A stretch of 36,098 nucleotides of DNA from Apostichopus californicus (Eukaryota; Echinodermata; Holothuroidea; Aspidochirotida; Stichopodidae). Positions 1 through 10,079 of the stretch are shown piece after piece. The notes under the pieces were generated by a model that was not told the DNA's origin, made no database searches, and saw nothing but the letters and a program-made list of their open reading frames with translations. Position 1 is the first letter of the stretch. Every line of letters starts with the position of its first letter. The DNA is taken from the NCBI GenBank assembly GCA_020650975.1, contig JAIPMN010000349.1, positions 906-37,003 on the forward strand. The letters run 5' to 3'. The position numbers and the translations under genes were made by a program.

Positions 1-593
1 CATTGATATAAAAGCCAAGCTTATTGGACAAAATTAAGGCTTGTAAATTTCAGTCTCCAATGACAGGCCTTGTAAAATTTGCATAATATCTTGGAGCTAT
101 CGTCTGCGTGCATGTGTGTGGGTGTACAGGTCGTTGTGTGTGTCGATTTTGATTTTATAGCGTTGCTATAGAATAATTAATAATGGTAAGCCTGGTAAAA
201 TACGTTTCATATATATGCTACAACACATGCGGTTGTGTTTTTTTGTCAAGTATGAAGAACGGTCGGTGCCGTTGCCAGGCAGTTCGAAGTGGAAACGGAG
301 GACCCTGGAATAACGTTCACATTAAGGATCGCTAACACCCCAGTATTGCGGCCGCATAGACAATACTCAATAAAAAAAAAATATATACAAAAGTCACCAA
401 CAAATTGTTACCTCGAATTATTTAGCAACCCATTTGAGCCTCCATTCAACAATTATTTATAACTCCTAATTAGGGCAGGTAATGAAGCATTTCACTATAA
501 TAACTTCAGTGTAAGACATCGGCCTGATAATATCTAACACCCTCTATAGCCCCACATACAAATACACGATACAGAAATGACCACTAAATGACC
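1..593. other. No gene recognised (left edge)
   Basis: I see no exon with convincing splice sites, no RNA gene and no clear repeat structure here. There are short GT-rich stretches near 110-145 and an A-run near 370. The segment ends at the target duplication of the hAT-type element that follows. Confidence 0.5.
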
Positions 594-601
594 TTTGATT
601 C

Positions 602-979
602 CAGTGGCGGAGCTAGGGGTATTGGTCAGAGGGGGCGAGAATGGTCTGTATGGGCGCTTTCGACTTTATCTAAGCGGAGCGCCACCACAGGTTGGCGCGG
701 AGCGTACAGACATTTTTTGAGTAAAGATACTCCCTAGATCGCCGGAAATGACCCTTTCCGGGCCTTGCTAATTTGCAGATAAACGAAGAATAAATAGGTG
801 TCATCGCCATCAAAATGTGACAAATGTCAATAGGTAGATGAGAGCGCAATAAAAAAGTCAATAATCGCGAATAAGTAAAAAGTGGTAAATAGCTGAAAAG
901 GGCGCCAGCAGTCCATTTAAGTCCGTCAGGGGGGCATCCGTCCCCCCCCCCCCCTGACTGTATGGACGCTCCGCCACTG
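602..979. mobile_element. hAT-type non-autonomous DNA transposon (MITE)
   Basis: The 378-bp element starts with CAGTGGCGGAGC and ends with the inverse GCTCCGCCACTG, giving a terminal inverted repeat of about 12 bp. It is flanked by TTTGATTC (594-601) and TTTGATCC (980-987), an 8-bp target duplication with one mismatch. An 8-bp duplication and CAG-GGCGG-type ends are typical of the hAT superfamily. Both subterminal regions are rich in G or C runs (a long C run near 943-954). No transposase is encoded, so it would have depended on an enzyme supplied elsewhere. The single mismatch in the duplication suggests an insertion that is not very recent. Confidence 0.8.
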
Positions 980-1237
980 TTTGATCCGCAATTTCCGAAT
1001 GTTGTCGTTGTCAAAGGATGTTTGCAACAATGTTTGCATCAAATATGATACATACTGTAGAAGGAAATATTTTTGAAGCTTTAGACGGACGTAAATAGGA
1101 AAGACATAAACAGACAGACAGATATATAGACAGAGAGAGAAATACAGACATAGTGACAGCTGAATATGCAACGTACCGACAGTAGCCTGTAGACCCTGCA
1201 GCTGTTTTGGGGTACACGAATCGAAGGTTGAGAAGTA

Positions 1238-1436
1238 TGGAACGCGAAAAGGGAAAACTTATTTCGTTGTCTAAGCTAAGTTTGTTGTTGTCCTAAACAA
1301 AAATTGTTGTTGCTGTTTTACCACGCTGTTGCTTAAACTCACATAGATGTCTAAACTTCCATTGTCTAAACTTACATCGTTGTCTAAACTTATGTTACAC
1401 TTAGCAACGAAATAATTTTTCCCTTTTCGCGTTCCA
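1238..1436. mobile_element. TA-flanked MITE with 32-bp inverted ends
   Basis: The left end (1238-1269, starting TGGAACGCGAAAAGGG) and the right end (1405-1436) are inverted copies matching at about 31 of 32 positions. TA lies immediately outside both ends (1236-1237 and 1437-1438), as expected for a Tc1/mariner-type target duplication. The 199-bp body has no coding capacity and contains several copies of TGTCTAAACT. GAGAAG also flanks the TA on both sides, which may be chance. Assignment to Tc1/mariner rests only on the TA; a PIF/Harbinger origin is less likely but possible. Confidence 0.72.
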
Positions 1437-1527
1437 TAGAGAAGACATGTCCGTGTAAATTCCGAGCGTATCCTAACTAGGTTTGCTGTCTAGAGACATA
1501 TCAACACTGAAATTGCGCTTAGAGCAT

Positions 1528-1830
1528 AGCTGGTTACCTCTCAAGCTATATGGTAGCAGTGTAGGCCCTACTTCTCATATTAAAATGGTTGCAGGTTACC
1601 TTCAAAACCAACTTACATCCTGTCACCGTTCATAATTACATATTAGCTGGTTACCTTTTTATCATCAAATGGTAGGCATAACCATTTTCATAACCATTAT
1701 GATAGCTGGTTAAATGTCATGACCATGTGTTCACTGGGTACCTTTCATAACCATATACAGCTGGTTACATATCACAACTATATGGTAGCTGGTTACCTTT
1801 TCATAACCATATATACCGGGTAACTGTATG
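1528..1830. repeat. Degenerate repeat of CTGGTTACC / ATAACCATAT
   Basis: The motif CTGGTTACCTTTTCATAACC and variants recur about every 30-60 bp (near 1530, 1643, 1699, 1750 and 1790), often joined to ATATGGTAG. It adjoins the foldback-type array on its right but has a different unit. No ORF of interest overlaps it. Confidence 0.6.
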
Positions 1831-1937
1831 GTTGCCCGTACTGAGCAACACAAAGTCTTTCTGTTCAATGTGCAGAGTTTAAAGCCAGCCTCATCAGCTC
1901 ATGACAATTTACCTGTAAGTGTGGTATGTATAGTAAT

Positions 1938-2825
1938 GGGTAAGAGGGATCAAACTGGGAAAGCGGGATCAAACTGGATAAGCGAGGATCATACTTGGTA
2001 TGAGGGAGTTACTCTTGATATAAGAAGGGCTCATACTTGGTAAGAGCGGGCCATACTGGGTAATAGGTATCGCATAATGCATAAAAAGGACCATAGTTGG
2101 TAAGAGAGCATGGCACTGGGCAAGGGGGATCATACTGGGTAAAAAAAAACAAGGACCATACTTGGTATGAAAGCATTGCACTGGGTTAGAGGGGATTAAA
2201 CTGGGCCAGGGCCGGTGATCATACTGGGTAAAAAAAAGTACCATACTTGGTATGAGAGCATTGCACTTGGTCAGAGGGGATTATACTGGGCCAGGGCCGG
2301 GGATCATACTGGGTGAAAAAACAAGGACCATACTTGGTATGAAAGCATTGCACTGGGTGAGAGGGGATTATATTGGGCAAGGGCCGGGGATCATACTGGG
2401 TAAAACAAAGTACCATACTTGGTATGAGAGCATTGCACTGGGTCAGAGGGGATTAAACTGGGAAAGGGCCGGGGATCATACTGGGTACAAAAAGTACCAT
2501 ACTTGGTAAGAGGGCATCGCACTGGGTGAGAGGGGATTAAACTGGGCAAGGGGATCATACTGGGTACAAAAAGTACCATACTTGGTAAGAGGGTATTGCA
2601 CTTGGTCAGAGGGGATTATATTGGGAAAAAGGGATCATACTGGGTAAAAAGGACCATATTGGTAAGAGAGCATTGTACTGGGTCAGAGGGGATTAAACTG
2701 GGCAAGGGGATCATACTTGGTAAGGGAGGATCAAATTGAGTAAGAGGGGTTCAAACTGGTCAAAAGGGACCATGCTTGGTAAGAGAGGATCAATTTGGGT
2801 AAGAGGGAACCAGGCTAAAAGGTGG
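1938..2825 (+). repeat. Left arm: 15-18-bp tandem subrepeats
   Basis: The arm consists of related short units such as GGATCATACTGGGTAA, GGACCATACTTGGTAAGA, GCATTGCACTGGGT and GGGATTAAACTGGGCAA. These are arranged in higher-order blocks of about 110-120 bp from about 2140 to 2700. Several long overlapping open frames on both strands are produced by the repeat and have no sign of being genes. The outermost 200 bp is less regular and is the part mirrored by the right arm. Confidence 0.8.
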
Positions 2826-4075
2826 ATCATATACCAGTAATGATGTTGAATTCCAATATATATATTAAGGATAGAATGTAAAACTAAAGAGTAAACAAGA
2901 CAAACAAATAATTAAACATGTACTCAAATGCATATATACAAAGAAACAATATCTACAATCAATGTTTATCCAAATATATAATTTATTTTGTCTACCCTAA
3001 ATATTGGTCATATAAACAAACATTGTGTAAGACAGACATTTTGTATGTACAGATATGCTTAAAATCTACCTATATTTCCCCCATATTTTCCACATTTTCC
3101 CCACAAATTTTAGCAAGCAATGGATCGTTACCCAAACACTGTGTGGTAACGATCCTATCATCTATTGACAAGGCATTTCAATTCAATAAGAGAACCAAGC
3201 ATTCAGTGACTTATTTTGGTATTTCATTTTTCAACTTGTATTGTCATAACCTCTTTTCTTTTAAGTTTACTCATTTTATATTAATATAAAAGAACAGAGA
3301 AAAAACAACAAAAGTCTGCTGATGTTATCGCTTTCAGTTGTTGAGCTAAAAGTAACCCTGGTAGCCAGAATAATCCCTCTGTATGAGGTATAGTTGGTTC
3401 TGGTTTCCCATCCTTATATGGTAATCTATATGTAACACTAAAGCAAAAACCTCAAACTGCACAATCATGGCACAAAATTTCTTTTTGTATTGCATCGCCT
3501 TGATTGCCACATGTATTCACGGAAAGCCACTAATATTACAGCATTCGGGGTTTGTTTAATATATGCCTCTAGTTTTTTATGCATTTGCTTTAGAACTTTC
3601 TAAATGTCTTTTAATTAATAAGCAGCTCTCTGAGTTTGCCAATTTATAACTGTATCTATGCTAGTCGGTAGTAAAATCTGGATAACAAAGTCATAACTCC
3701 TTAATTTATTTAGTCAAATTTCATATCAAATAGTGAAAAAGCAAAATCCGAAAAAAATCTTGGAAATTTACTTTTACGTGTGTTCTAGTACAACTCTGAA
3801 AAGCATTTTGTATCTGGCCAACAAAATGTCCATGATTGAGTCAAATTCATTTAACTACTCACTCGATTACCATTCATTTCGGTGAAATAATATCAAGCAG
3901 GGATTTCTTCATTTGGTTAATGGCAATCTCATTTTAAGAAATAATCATAAATGTTTGGAAACAATTTCTGACCAAAGTCCGAAAGCTGCTTTATGCTGCC
4001 ACCACTGGAGATGGCACTTGTGATCAAACTCAGTCACACCAATAGAATTCAGCTATTCATGCTATTACCACTCTA
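2826..4075. other. Interior of the foldback candidate, no recognisable gene
   Basis: The 1.25-kb interior is AT-rich. A 123-codon open frame (2918-3289, plus) is biased to Tyr, Ile, Ser and Phe as expected for translated AT-rich sequence, and has no recognisable domain. A small hairpin with 11-bp perfect arms (GGATCGTTACC at 3122-3132 and its inverse at 3145-3155) lies within it. I see no transposase motif. Confidence 0.5.
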
Positions 4076-4077
4076 TA

Positions 4078-4302
4078 CTGTCCTCCCATACTCTCTTACC
4101 AAGCATGGTCCTTTTTACCCAGTATGATCCCCGGCCCTTGCCCAGCTTAACGCCCTCTGACCCAGTGCGATGCTCTCATACCAACTGGGGCCCTTCTTAT
4201 GCATTATGCGATCCCTATTACCCAGTATGGTCCCCACTTACCAAGTATGAGCCCTTCTTATCAAGAGTAACTCCCCTCATACAAAGTATGATCCCCCAGT
4301 TG
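4078..4302 (-). repeat. Right arm: inverted copy of the subrepeats
   Basis: On the minus strand this reads as the same units as the left arm, in the same order as the left arm's outer 250 bp: GGATCATACT..., GAGTTACTCTTGATAAGAAG, GGGCTCATACTTGGTAAG, and so on. The inner end has only about one higher-order block, so this arm is much shorter than the left one. Confidence 0.75.
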
Positions 4303-4304
4303 GA

Positions 4305-4508
4305 ATGAAGTGAACAATTCAGCATTTTGCAGACAAATGTTGAATTGATGAGATATGATAAGTTGTCAATTAAACATTTTGCAGAAAATTGTTCAATTGC
4401 TCAGATGGTATGAAGTGAACAATTTAATATTTTGCAGAAAAATGTTGAACTGACGAGATATGATAAGTTGTCAATTAAACATTTTGCAGAAAACTGTTCA
4501 ATTACTCA
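4305..4508. repeat. Two-copy tandem repeat, 105-bp unit
   Basis: ATGAAGTGAACAATT starts copies at 4305 and 4410, and the second copy fades near 4508. Each copy contains two similar halves built on AACATTTTGCAGAAAA and TGTTCAATT, so the unit itself is an older duplication of about 52 bp. It directly abuts the foldback right arm. Confidence 0.7.
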
Positions 4509-5080
4509 GTTTTAAGCAACTGAGCAATCCAACATTTTCCTGTTTTTTGATAAGATATTATCTGGTTATATAAACAATTTACTGAAAAATGTTAACTTAT
4601 TGGGGCAAAGGTTTCTCATGTTGATGGCACTTTTAAGCTTCCGTACTAGTACATGGTTCATGATTGCAATAGATGCTCATGAATAATCAGTGCATGCATG
4701 CATACCAAACCACAAGAGGCATTGTTGTGTGTCAGCATATCTATACATACAGAGTTACCATCAGTTGGTATTTCACATCATTTTAATAAACACATTCTTT
4801 TCAAGCCAACAAAGCTCTAAAATGTGCATTGTCATGATCGTGTGACTTTATGCATATTGCACAATGGGGCTTTAAGTGATATCAACAAAGTCAGCTTTAA
4901 CACTGTTTTTCTGTCATCACGTAACCTTAAAGCTGATTTAAGGCAAGAGAAACACCGACGTATATCTTCCAGCTTTGGAACGATTCCTGTCCGACATGTA
5001 AGCTTTTTACTTCACAGAGTTCATGTTGAATGCCACGAGAAGGCTTTCGCATTTTTAAGGGAGCGAGATATTCGAAACAT
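4509..5080. other. No gene recognised; 3' side of the minus-strand gene
   Basis: This stretch lies just downstream of the stop codon of the minus-strand gene and probably includes its 3' untranslated region. I found no convincing polyadenylation signal that would fix the transcript end, and no repeat family that I recognise. Confidence 0.4.
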
Positions 5081-5220
5081 TCACTTGTCCTGCTTGCCTT
5101 TCTTTTTGACCTTTCTCGTTCTTTCGTAACGTATCGTCTCTCCTTCCAGATTAGCGATCTCTATCAACCTCTGTTGGAATGCGTGTGTAGCTCCCGGCAT
5201 GGCATCTGGGTATAAGTAAC
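5081..5220 (-). CDS. Terminal coding exon of unrecognised minus-strand gene
   Basis: A strong acceptor (TTTGCTTTCTCTCAG on the minus strand) precedes 5220. The exon completes a codon with 2 nt, then reads 45 codons to a TGA at 5083-5081. The peptide starts YLYPDAMPGATHAFQQ, goes on through a probable helix with acidic and basic residues (ANLEGETIRYERTR), and ends in a lysine-rich tail (KVKKKGKQDK). The incoming phase matches the exon ending at 6726: G plus GT gives Gly. I do not recognise the family. The charged helix and basic tail may suggest a structural, cytoskeletal or nuclear protein, but no function can be assigned. Confidence 0.7.
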
Positions 5221-5254
5221 CTGAGAGAAAGCAAAATAAAATAATCATAATTAA

Positions 5255-5595
5255 CAGTTCTTATATAGCACAACTTACAATAAAGTCTAGCCGCGCTGTA
5301 CTTAACCCTGGTCATTGGTTACTTGTCACACCTACACACCAAAGTGTGCACAATTCAATCAATCTCTCCTGGGGCACCAGAGTGCACCACAGCCACGTGT
5401 CCCCTGGGGGACTTCCCATAGGATGCAGCCACAAGTCACCTCGCAAGTTCCCATTTATACACCTGGGTGAAGAGAGGCAATGGAGATAAAGTGCCTTGTC
5501 CAAAGACACAACGCAATGATCTGGCCAGGGCTTGAACCTGTAATCCTTAGATCACAAGTCCACTGCCTTAACCACTTGACCACAACGCCCTCCGA
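5255..5595 (-). mobile_element. tRNA-derived SINE
   Basis: On the minus strand the 5' head (about 5595-5515) carries an RNA polymerase III A box (TGGTCAAGTGG) and B box (GGTTCAAGCCC) at tRNA-like spacing. The body follows (CAAGGCACTTTATCTCC, then CACCCAGGTGTATAAATGG), and the 3' end is GTGCTATATAAGAAC. The head-body-tail layout and the TATATAAGAA-type tail are those of SINEs mobilised by CR1/L2-type LINEs (family knowledge; the partner LINE is inference). It lies in the last intron of the minus-strand gene, in the same orientation. Head and tail both appear present, so it may be near full length. Confidence 0.8.
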
Positions 5596-5599
5596 CTAA

Positions 5600-6725
5600 A
5601 ACAAACATTCTTAAAAATGAAACCCTTTTTTGAAAAGCATTTATCAGACTTTTGAGGGTTGTTTTAAATAGTGGTCTCTAAATTCTTCTCTGGTTTGTGA
5701 ATTGGGAAGTGGGGATTGGGAATTGGTTCTGTTCTTTGACCTAAGGATGACCTTAGGTACAGGTTTACTTGTGACATGTCACAGTCCAAGCAAAATGAAC
5801 AATTTGCGGGCTGGTTATTGTTTCTATATCTATGAAAGTTTTCAGGATATTCACCTTTAAAACATGCTAAGACTATGGAATGCTCCTTTAAGGCTTCAGA
5901 CACGATGCCATCAGCTACTCTGAGCAGGTCTTAATATGAAAATGTTAATCCATTGTTCTATAAATTATCATAAATCAATCCAAACTTATGCTTTTAATGT
6001 CATACTTAAACAACATCTAGCACCAGTAGATGATATTCAACACCGTTTGTCCTTTGAGGCCACAAACATTTAATTGGCTTTTTCCAATGAGTTTTTTTTT
6101 ATTGCGTCTGAGGAACTGACCCAAGTAATGATCTGTGTACTAGACTAATTAGTTCAGTCGCTTTCATTGATGAACCTCAGCTGTTTAAAGTGTCATTCCC
6201 TGTTAAGTTAAACTTGTTACAGAAGTAGAACCTGGACTAACAGCAGTGTGTTTTAACTGTCTACCACATATCAAATAATTTTTTGTTGCCTAAACTCATC
6301 CTTTAATAGTTACAAAATTATAGATTGTTCACCAAGGCGGCATTGCTGTCATGATTAATAGGAGGAGAGTTGGGGAGGGGGGGGGGGTGGTGGTCAGGCA
6401 TTCTTCACCTCCCTCGGAATTTGAGAAAATGGGTCAGATGCTGAGGACTATTACACTCTTCTCCCATCAGTCTCATCTGGAACAGGAATGCACACAGCAA
6501 TTACAAAACCTGCCTCCGTGTAATGATGCTGATTCAGTTCATTAAAGTGAAAATAAAAGAATGTATGGGAACCTTAATTCATAACATCCAACCATGGCTA
6601 TGCATGTCTTGTTGCAGAATTCACTTTTGCATTTGGTGCATTAAAAGGCATGTAATAAATATGCATACATATTATATGCAAGTATGAAATATCCCTAAAG
6701 TAAACCATTAATTAATAACCGTTAC
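5600..6725 (-). other. Rest of the last intron, minus-strand gene
   Basis: Between the SINE and the exon ending at 6726 I see no further exon with good splice sites. A 79-codon minus frame at 5664-5903 and a 64-codon plus frame at 6351-6545 have no recognisable motif. There is a G-run near 6375-6386. Confidence 0.45.
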
Positions 6726-7037
6726 CTCTATTCCTTTCCATGCCTCCTGAATAACTAGTACCGTTTCTCATCCGGACATTTTTCTGTGGCAGAGGTCTGG
6801 TCTGTTTTTCCCGCGATGTTATTCCCACACGAGAACCCTGTAGTGTAGAGTTGGTGCTAGTGTTACTCCCAGAGATACTGGCCAGAGGGGCACCATATTC
6901 TTTGGGGTTGCCATAACGATACGATGTTGTGACAAACGAGTGTTCGTTTTTCTGGAAGTGAGGCTGTCTGCTCCCCGGACGAAAGCAGTTGCGGGGTGTC
7001 GAGATATCCACCGGGGGAAAGTCTTCACCAAACATGC
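6726..7037 (-). CDS. Internal coding exon of unrecognised minus-strand gene
   Basis: The acceptor CTGTGATTTGCAG lies just upstream of 7037 and the donor AGAG/GTAACG ends the exon at 6726 (312 nt: 2 nt, 103 codons, 1 nt). The reading frame is open throughout. The peptide begins MFGEDFPPVDISTPRN, contains HSFVTTSYRYGNPKEYG, and is rich in Ser, Thr, Asn, Gly and Arg, so it is probably disordered. The incoming phase fits the exon at 10348-10080 (C plus GC gives Arg) and the outgoing phase fits 5220-5081. Phase agreement on both sides, with the unusual composition, supports a real coding exon. The family is not recognised. The Met near its start could be taken for a start codon, but the acceptor immediately before it argues for an internal exon. 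Confidence 0.68.
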
Positions 7038-7039
7038 CT

Positions 7040-7545
7040 GCAAATCACAGACCAGAAATGACGAGTGGTATTAAATGCAAAGACTTGTTTCATATTGCTA
7101 AACCAAACTATCATAATCATTGATGTACCTACGTATACAAGGCTTGAGATCAAAGCTAACTATTACATCATCATCATCAGTGAGCCACAATTGCTAATAT
7201 AATTAAAGTTAATTAAAATTACTATAAGTAAAAGTAAAGTGAAGTGACTGAACTACTTAGTCTAACTCAAAGACAACTAGGTCAGTGCCACAGATGCATT
7301 GAAGAAGAAACTCAATGGGGCAACGTAAGGCTTTCATGAGTACTGTCTAATATTACATGTTTCGGATGCATTGCAAACTTTTTCAAGAACAACCGGTGGT
7401 GCTCTGTGGGCATTTTAAAGTTTAAAAAGAACATGTTTAGTTTAAACAATGTAATTAGCATTATAACATTTAGGTCTACACTGAGGAATCAATGTCATCA
7501 CCATTTAAACCTCAAAGGAGAAGATCTCATCAAGTCTTATTTCAC
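7040..7545 (-). other. Intron sequence, nothing recognised
   Basis: No exon or repeat family was recognised. The segment ends at a TTTG microsatellite. Confidence 0.4.
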
Positions 7546-7585
7546 ATTTGTTTGTTTGTTTGTTTGTTTGTTTGTTTGTTTGTTT
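7546..7585. repeat. (TTTG)n microsatellite
   Basis: About ten perfect TTTG units. It produces a run of Val-Cys-Leu-Phe in an open frame that is not a gene. Confidence 0.95.
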
Positions 7586-7690
7586 ATTTTATCACAAAAA
7601 AATTACAATACAATACAAATAATCAGGGGGAAAAAAAAATTTAAAAAAAAGTTTAGCAATATACTCATATGATTAACAGGTTATAAAAAA

Positions 7691-8056
7691 TGACTTTTGA
7701 AAAATCAGCTCCTTCCCCCCTGACCCCCCCCCCCAAAGATTAAATCGTACAGACTTGGTTAATATTAAAAGCCTTTCCAGTTATCTATAATAATGAAAAA
7801 TCTCTGAACCGCTCTTTCAGAGCTGGGTGTCTTAGCTATATATAGAAACATGCAATAGCAATCAAAATTTTCAATTTTTCTTGATTTATTCAATATCAGT
7901 AATAATCCATATGCATTCGCATCGTTATGGGAAAATGACTTTTGTAATAAATTCAACCCCCCCCCACCGCCCCCCAAAAACAAGAATTCAAAATACAAAC
8001 ATGGTTATTGAGTTTCTTTCCAGTTATCTATCATAATTAATGATGAACCTTTGAAC
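7691..8056. repeat. Diverged tandem duplication, about 245-bp spacing
   Basis: TGACTTTTG followed by a C-rich run, then a GACTTGGTTA-like stretch and CTTTCCAGTTATCTAT, occurs at 7691-7800 and again at 7936-8056. The copies differ by several substitutions and indels. The poly-C tracts (near 7723 and 7957) are variable-length sites. Confidence 0.6.
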
Positions 8057-8204
8057 TGAGTTGCTTTTAAGGTCGACTTTAATTACTGATCTAAACTGAT
8101 GGGATAAGAAAGGTTAATTTTTGTAAGAACTAGACTGATGGGCCCCAAACACAATCAAATGAACTTCTATAAAAATTGTTGCCAAAATGTCAAACTATGG
8201 GATA

Positions 8205-8356
8205 ATCGTTATTTTTTCAAATTTGTGACAAAACCTTTACATAAAACCTTCTTCAATCTTGTGCCCCTTTTGTTAATAAAATCGTTATTTTTGCAAATTT
8301 GTGACAAAACCTTTACATAAAACCTACTTCAATCTTGTGCCCCCTTTGTTAATAAA
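8205..8356. repeat. Two-copy tandem duplication, 76-bp unit
   Basis: ATCGTTATTTTT...CAAATTTGTGACAAAACC...AATCTTGTGCCCC...TTGTTAATAAAA is present at 8205 and 8281 with very few differences, so the duplication looks recent. Both copies are within the large intron of the minus-strand gene. Confidence 0.85.
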
Positions 8357-8359
8357 AAG

Positions 8360-8805
8360 TTTACTTTTATCCAATTTCGGTGATAAGAGAGTGCCCCTGG
8401 TTTTAAATTATGTAGGGATGTTTTATGAGTTGTGGTTAAATTCACAGTCAGATAGATCTATATATCTCTCAAAGTTTCTGTCCCATCCCCACGTTTAATC
8501 TTCAATCTGATACCTCCGAGAAAAAACCCCACATAACACTGGTACTGTGTAACTATTTTTATTTAAATCTGAATTATAAAAAGTCAGAATTAATGTTCAA
8601 ATCCCAAGCTTGAACTTGGCACGTTTGCGGAAAAAAGTCACAGAGTATTCGAATTTAAATTTGAAAAGGTACAGAAATGAAATGCAAATAAATTAATTTT
8701 CAAAAAAATATAAAACAATGTAAAATATTAAAACATAAACAGGCCTAAACTAGAATTACCTAATAAAATCCTTATTACCAGAGTGAAGATACTCTCTCCT
8801 GCCCC
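8360..8805. other. Intron sequence, nothing recognised
   Basis: AT-rich sequence with no exon, RNA gene or recognised repeat. A C-run (about 8803-8812) precedes the minisatellite. Confidence 0.4.
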
Positions 8806-8814
8806 CCCCCCCAG

Positions 8815-9066
8815 GCATACATATATGTATGTCTGCATACATATGTATATGTCTGACTGGATACATATCTGTTTGCCTGCATACATGTATGCCTGTATAC
8901 ATATATATGCCTGCATACATGTCTGCATTCATATGTATGCCTGCATACACATATGCATGCCTGCATACATATGTGGATGCCTGCATACACATATGCATGC
9001 CTGCATATATGTATGCCTGCATACACATGCATGCCTGCATACATACAGCATATATATGTATGCAAA
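8815..9066. repeat. Minisatellite of GCCTGCATACATATGTAT-type units
   Basis: There are about 13 units of 16-20 bp, built on TGCCTGCATACATATGTAT with variants (ATGCATGCCTGCATACACAT). Most of the tract alternates purine and pyrimidine and is rich in small palindromes (CATATG, GCATGC, ACATGT). Long open frames on both strands, rich in Cys, Met, Tyr and His, are by-products of the repeat. Confidence 0.9.
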
Positions 9067-9069
9067 AAA

Positions 9070-10079
9070 CTTGTGTCTGTCTGTGTCTCGGTGTACATTA
9101 CAGGTCTCTCTGTATATTCTACTGGTCTGCAAGGTATAAAGGTATAATGGTTAACATTCCCAGAGCGCATTACTTTACAGATGGTACCAAATACACTTGT
9201 AGTTCAATATATGGTCTGTTGGTTTGACTACTTGACATGTCTGAGGGTGGGTTTGTCTATATATCTATTCATGACAAAGCCGATGATGCACGTACTAGCT
9301 CTTCATCCACTAAATCTGTTATTAATTTCCAAAAGGTTAAATGCTTGTCAGGAATATCACCATATCAGCCAAATAACCAGAGCCCACAATGAAAATTACA
9401 AATACAAAAGAGGTTGTAGAATTTCTTTTGATATAAACAGGAAAGAACATTTAATTACTTGACTGGTGGTAACGATTTATGAGTTATGTGTAAATATGAT
9501 ACTACCAGCATGGTCAGAATATTACCAAGAAACTGCACAGCTGTAAGTTAGATAAGAAGTAAAGTTTCCAAACCATAGACTCTCTATTTTGGGATCGAGA
9601 TACTCGTGATGAAAGTCCGTCGTATTGCAGCTATATTACTTTTAAAAGTAAAAATATGATTCCATAAATTCAGGAGATACCTTTGTTAGATTACAATCAA
9701 TTTTCAATTTCATGTCATAAAGTACCACTAAGTGATTAAATTTCATCAGTAACGTCCTCTTCTTTTTCCTTCTTCATATTTTCCACGGGGAATTCGCAAT
9801 TTTGCATTATTTGCTATACGTACCACAACAATGACAAAATGTTAATTCGTCAAGATTCAAAAATGTGATTTGTATAAGCAACATGCACTGATACATCAAA
9901 GAATGTGACAAACACAGTACTGTTAAATAATGTGAGAAGGAAAAAAAAAGAAAAATGAAGGAAACACACATTAAATTTTTAAGTACACAATGGCTGTGGT
10001 TCTGTGATGTCATTTTTTAGACTTGCTTCGGTCACGAAGTTCTTTCCTTAACTGTTTTAGAGGAACCGTATTATTACAC
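9070..10079 (-). other. Intron sequence, nothing recognised
   Basis: This is the part of the large intron next to the exon ending at 10080. No additional exon with good splice sites, RNA gene or repeat was recognised. Confidence 0.4.

Larger units (their letters stand above)
1938..4302. mobile_element. Probable foldback (TU-like) transposable element
   Basis: Two arms of the same tandem-subrepeat family face each other across about 1.25 kb of unrelated sequence. The outer parts of the arms match in inverted orientation in detail, including the non-repetitive phrases AGTTACTCTTGATA and CGCATAATGCATAA (left near 2005 and 2070, right near 4270 and 4200 on the opposite strand). Long inverted arms built from short tandem units define foldback elements; the sea-urchin TU elements are the classic case. 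The arms differ in length (about 890 and 225 bp), as unequal exchange in subrepeats would produce. No transposase or target duplication was identified, and the outer boundaries are approximate. Confidence 0.55.

Noticed and set aside
926..1217. Overlapping minus frames of 68-81 codons
   Set aside because: They overlap the hAT end and the segment next to it, and are rich in Leu/Ser/Tyr/Cys from simple sequence; no splice or domain support.
1828..2579. Several open frames of 60-91 codons on both strands
   Set aside because: They are translations of the tandem subrepeats (MVLFFTQYD-type phrases recur in every frame set), not genes.
2918..3289. 123-codon plus frame
   Set aside because: Composition is that of AT-rich noncoding DNA; no motif that would make it a foldback transposase.
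8728..9227. Cys/His/Met/Tyr-rich frames up to 132 codons
   Set aside because: Produced by the GCCTGCATACATATGTAT minisatellite on both strands.
9590..9640. GTGATGAAAGTCCGTCG resembles a hammerhead ribozyme core
   Set aside because: The conserved CTGATGA and GAAA boxes are not both present in order, and the stems do not pair.
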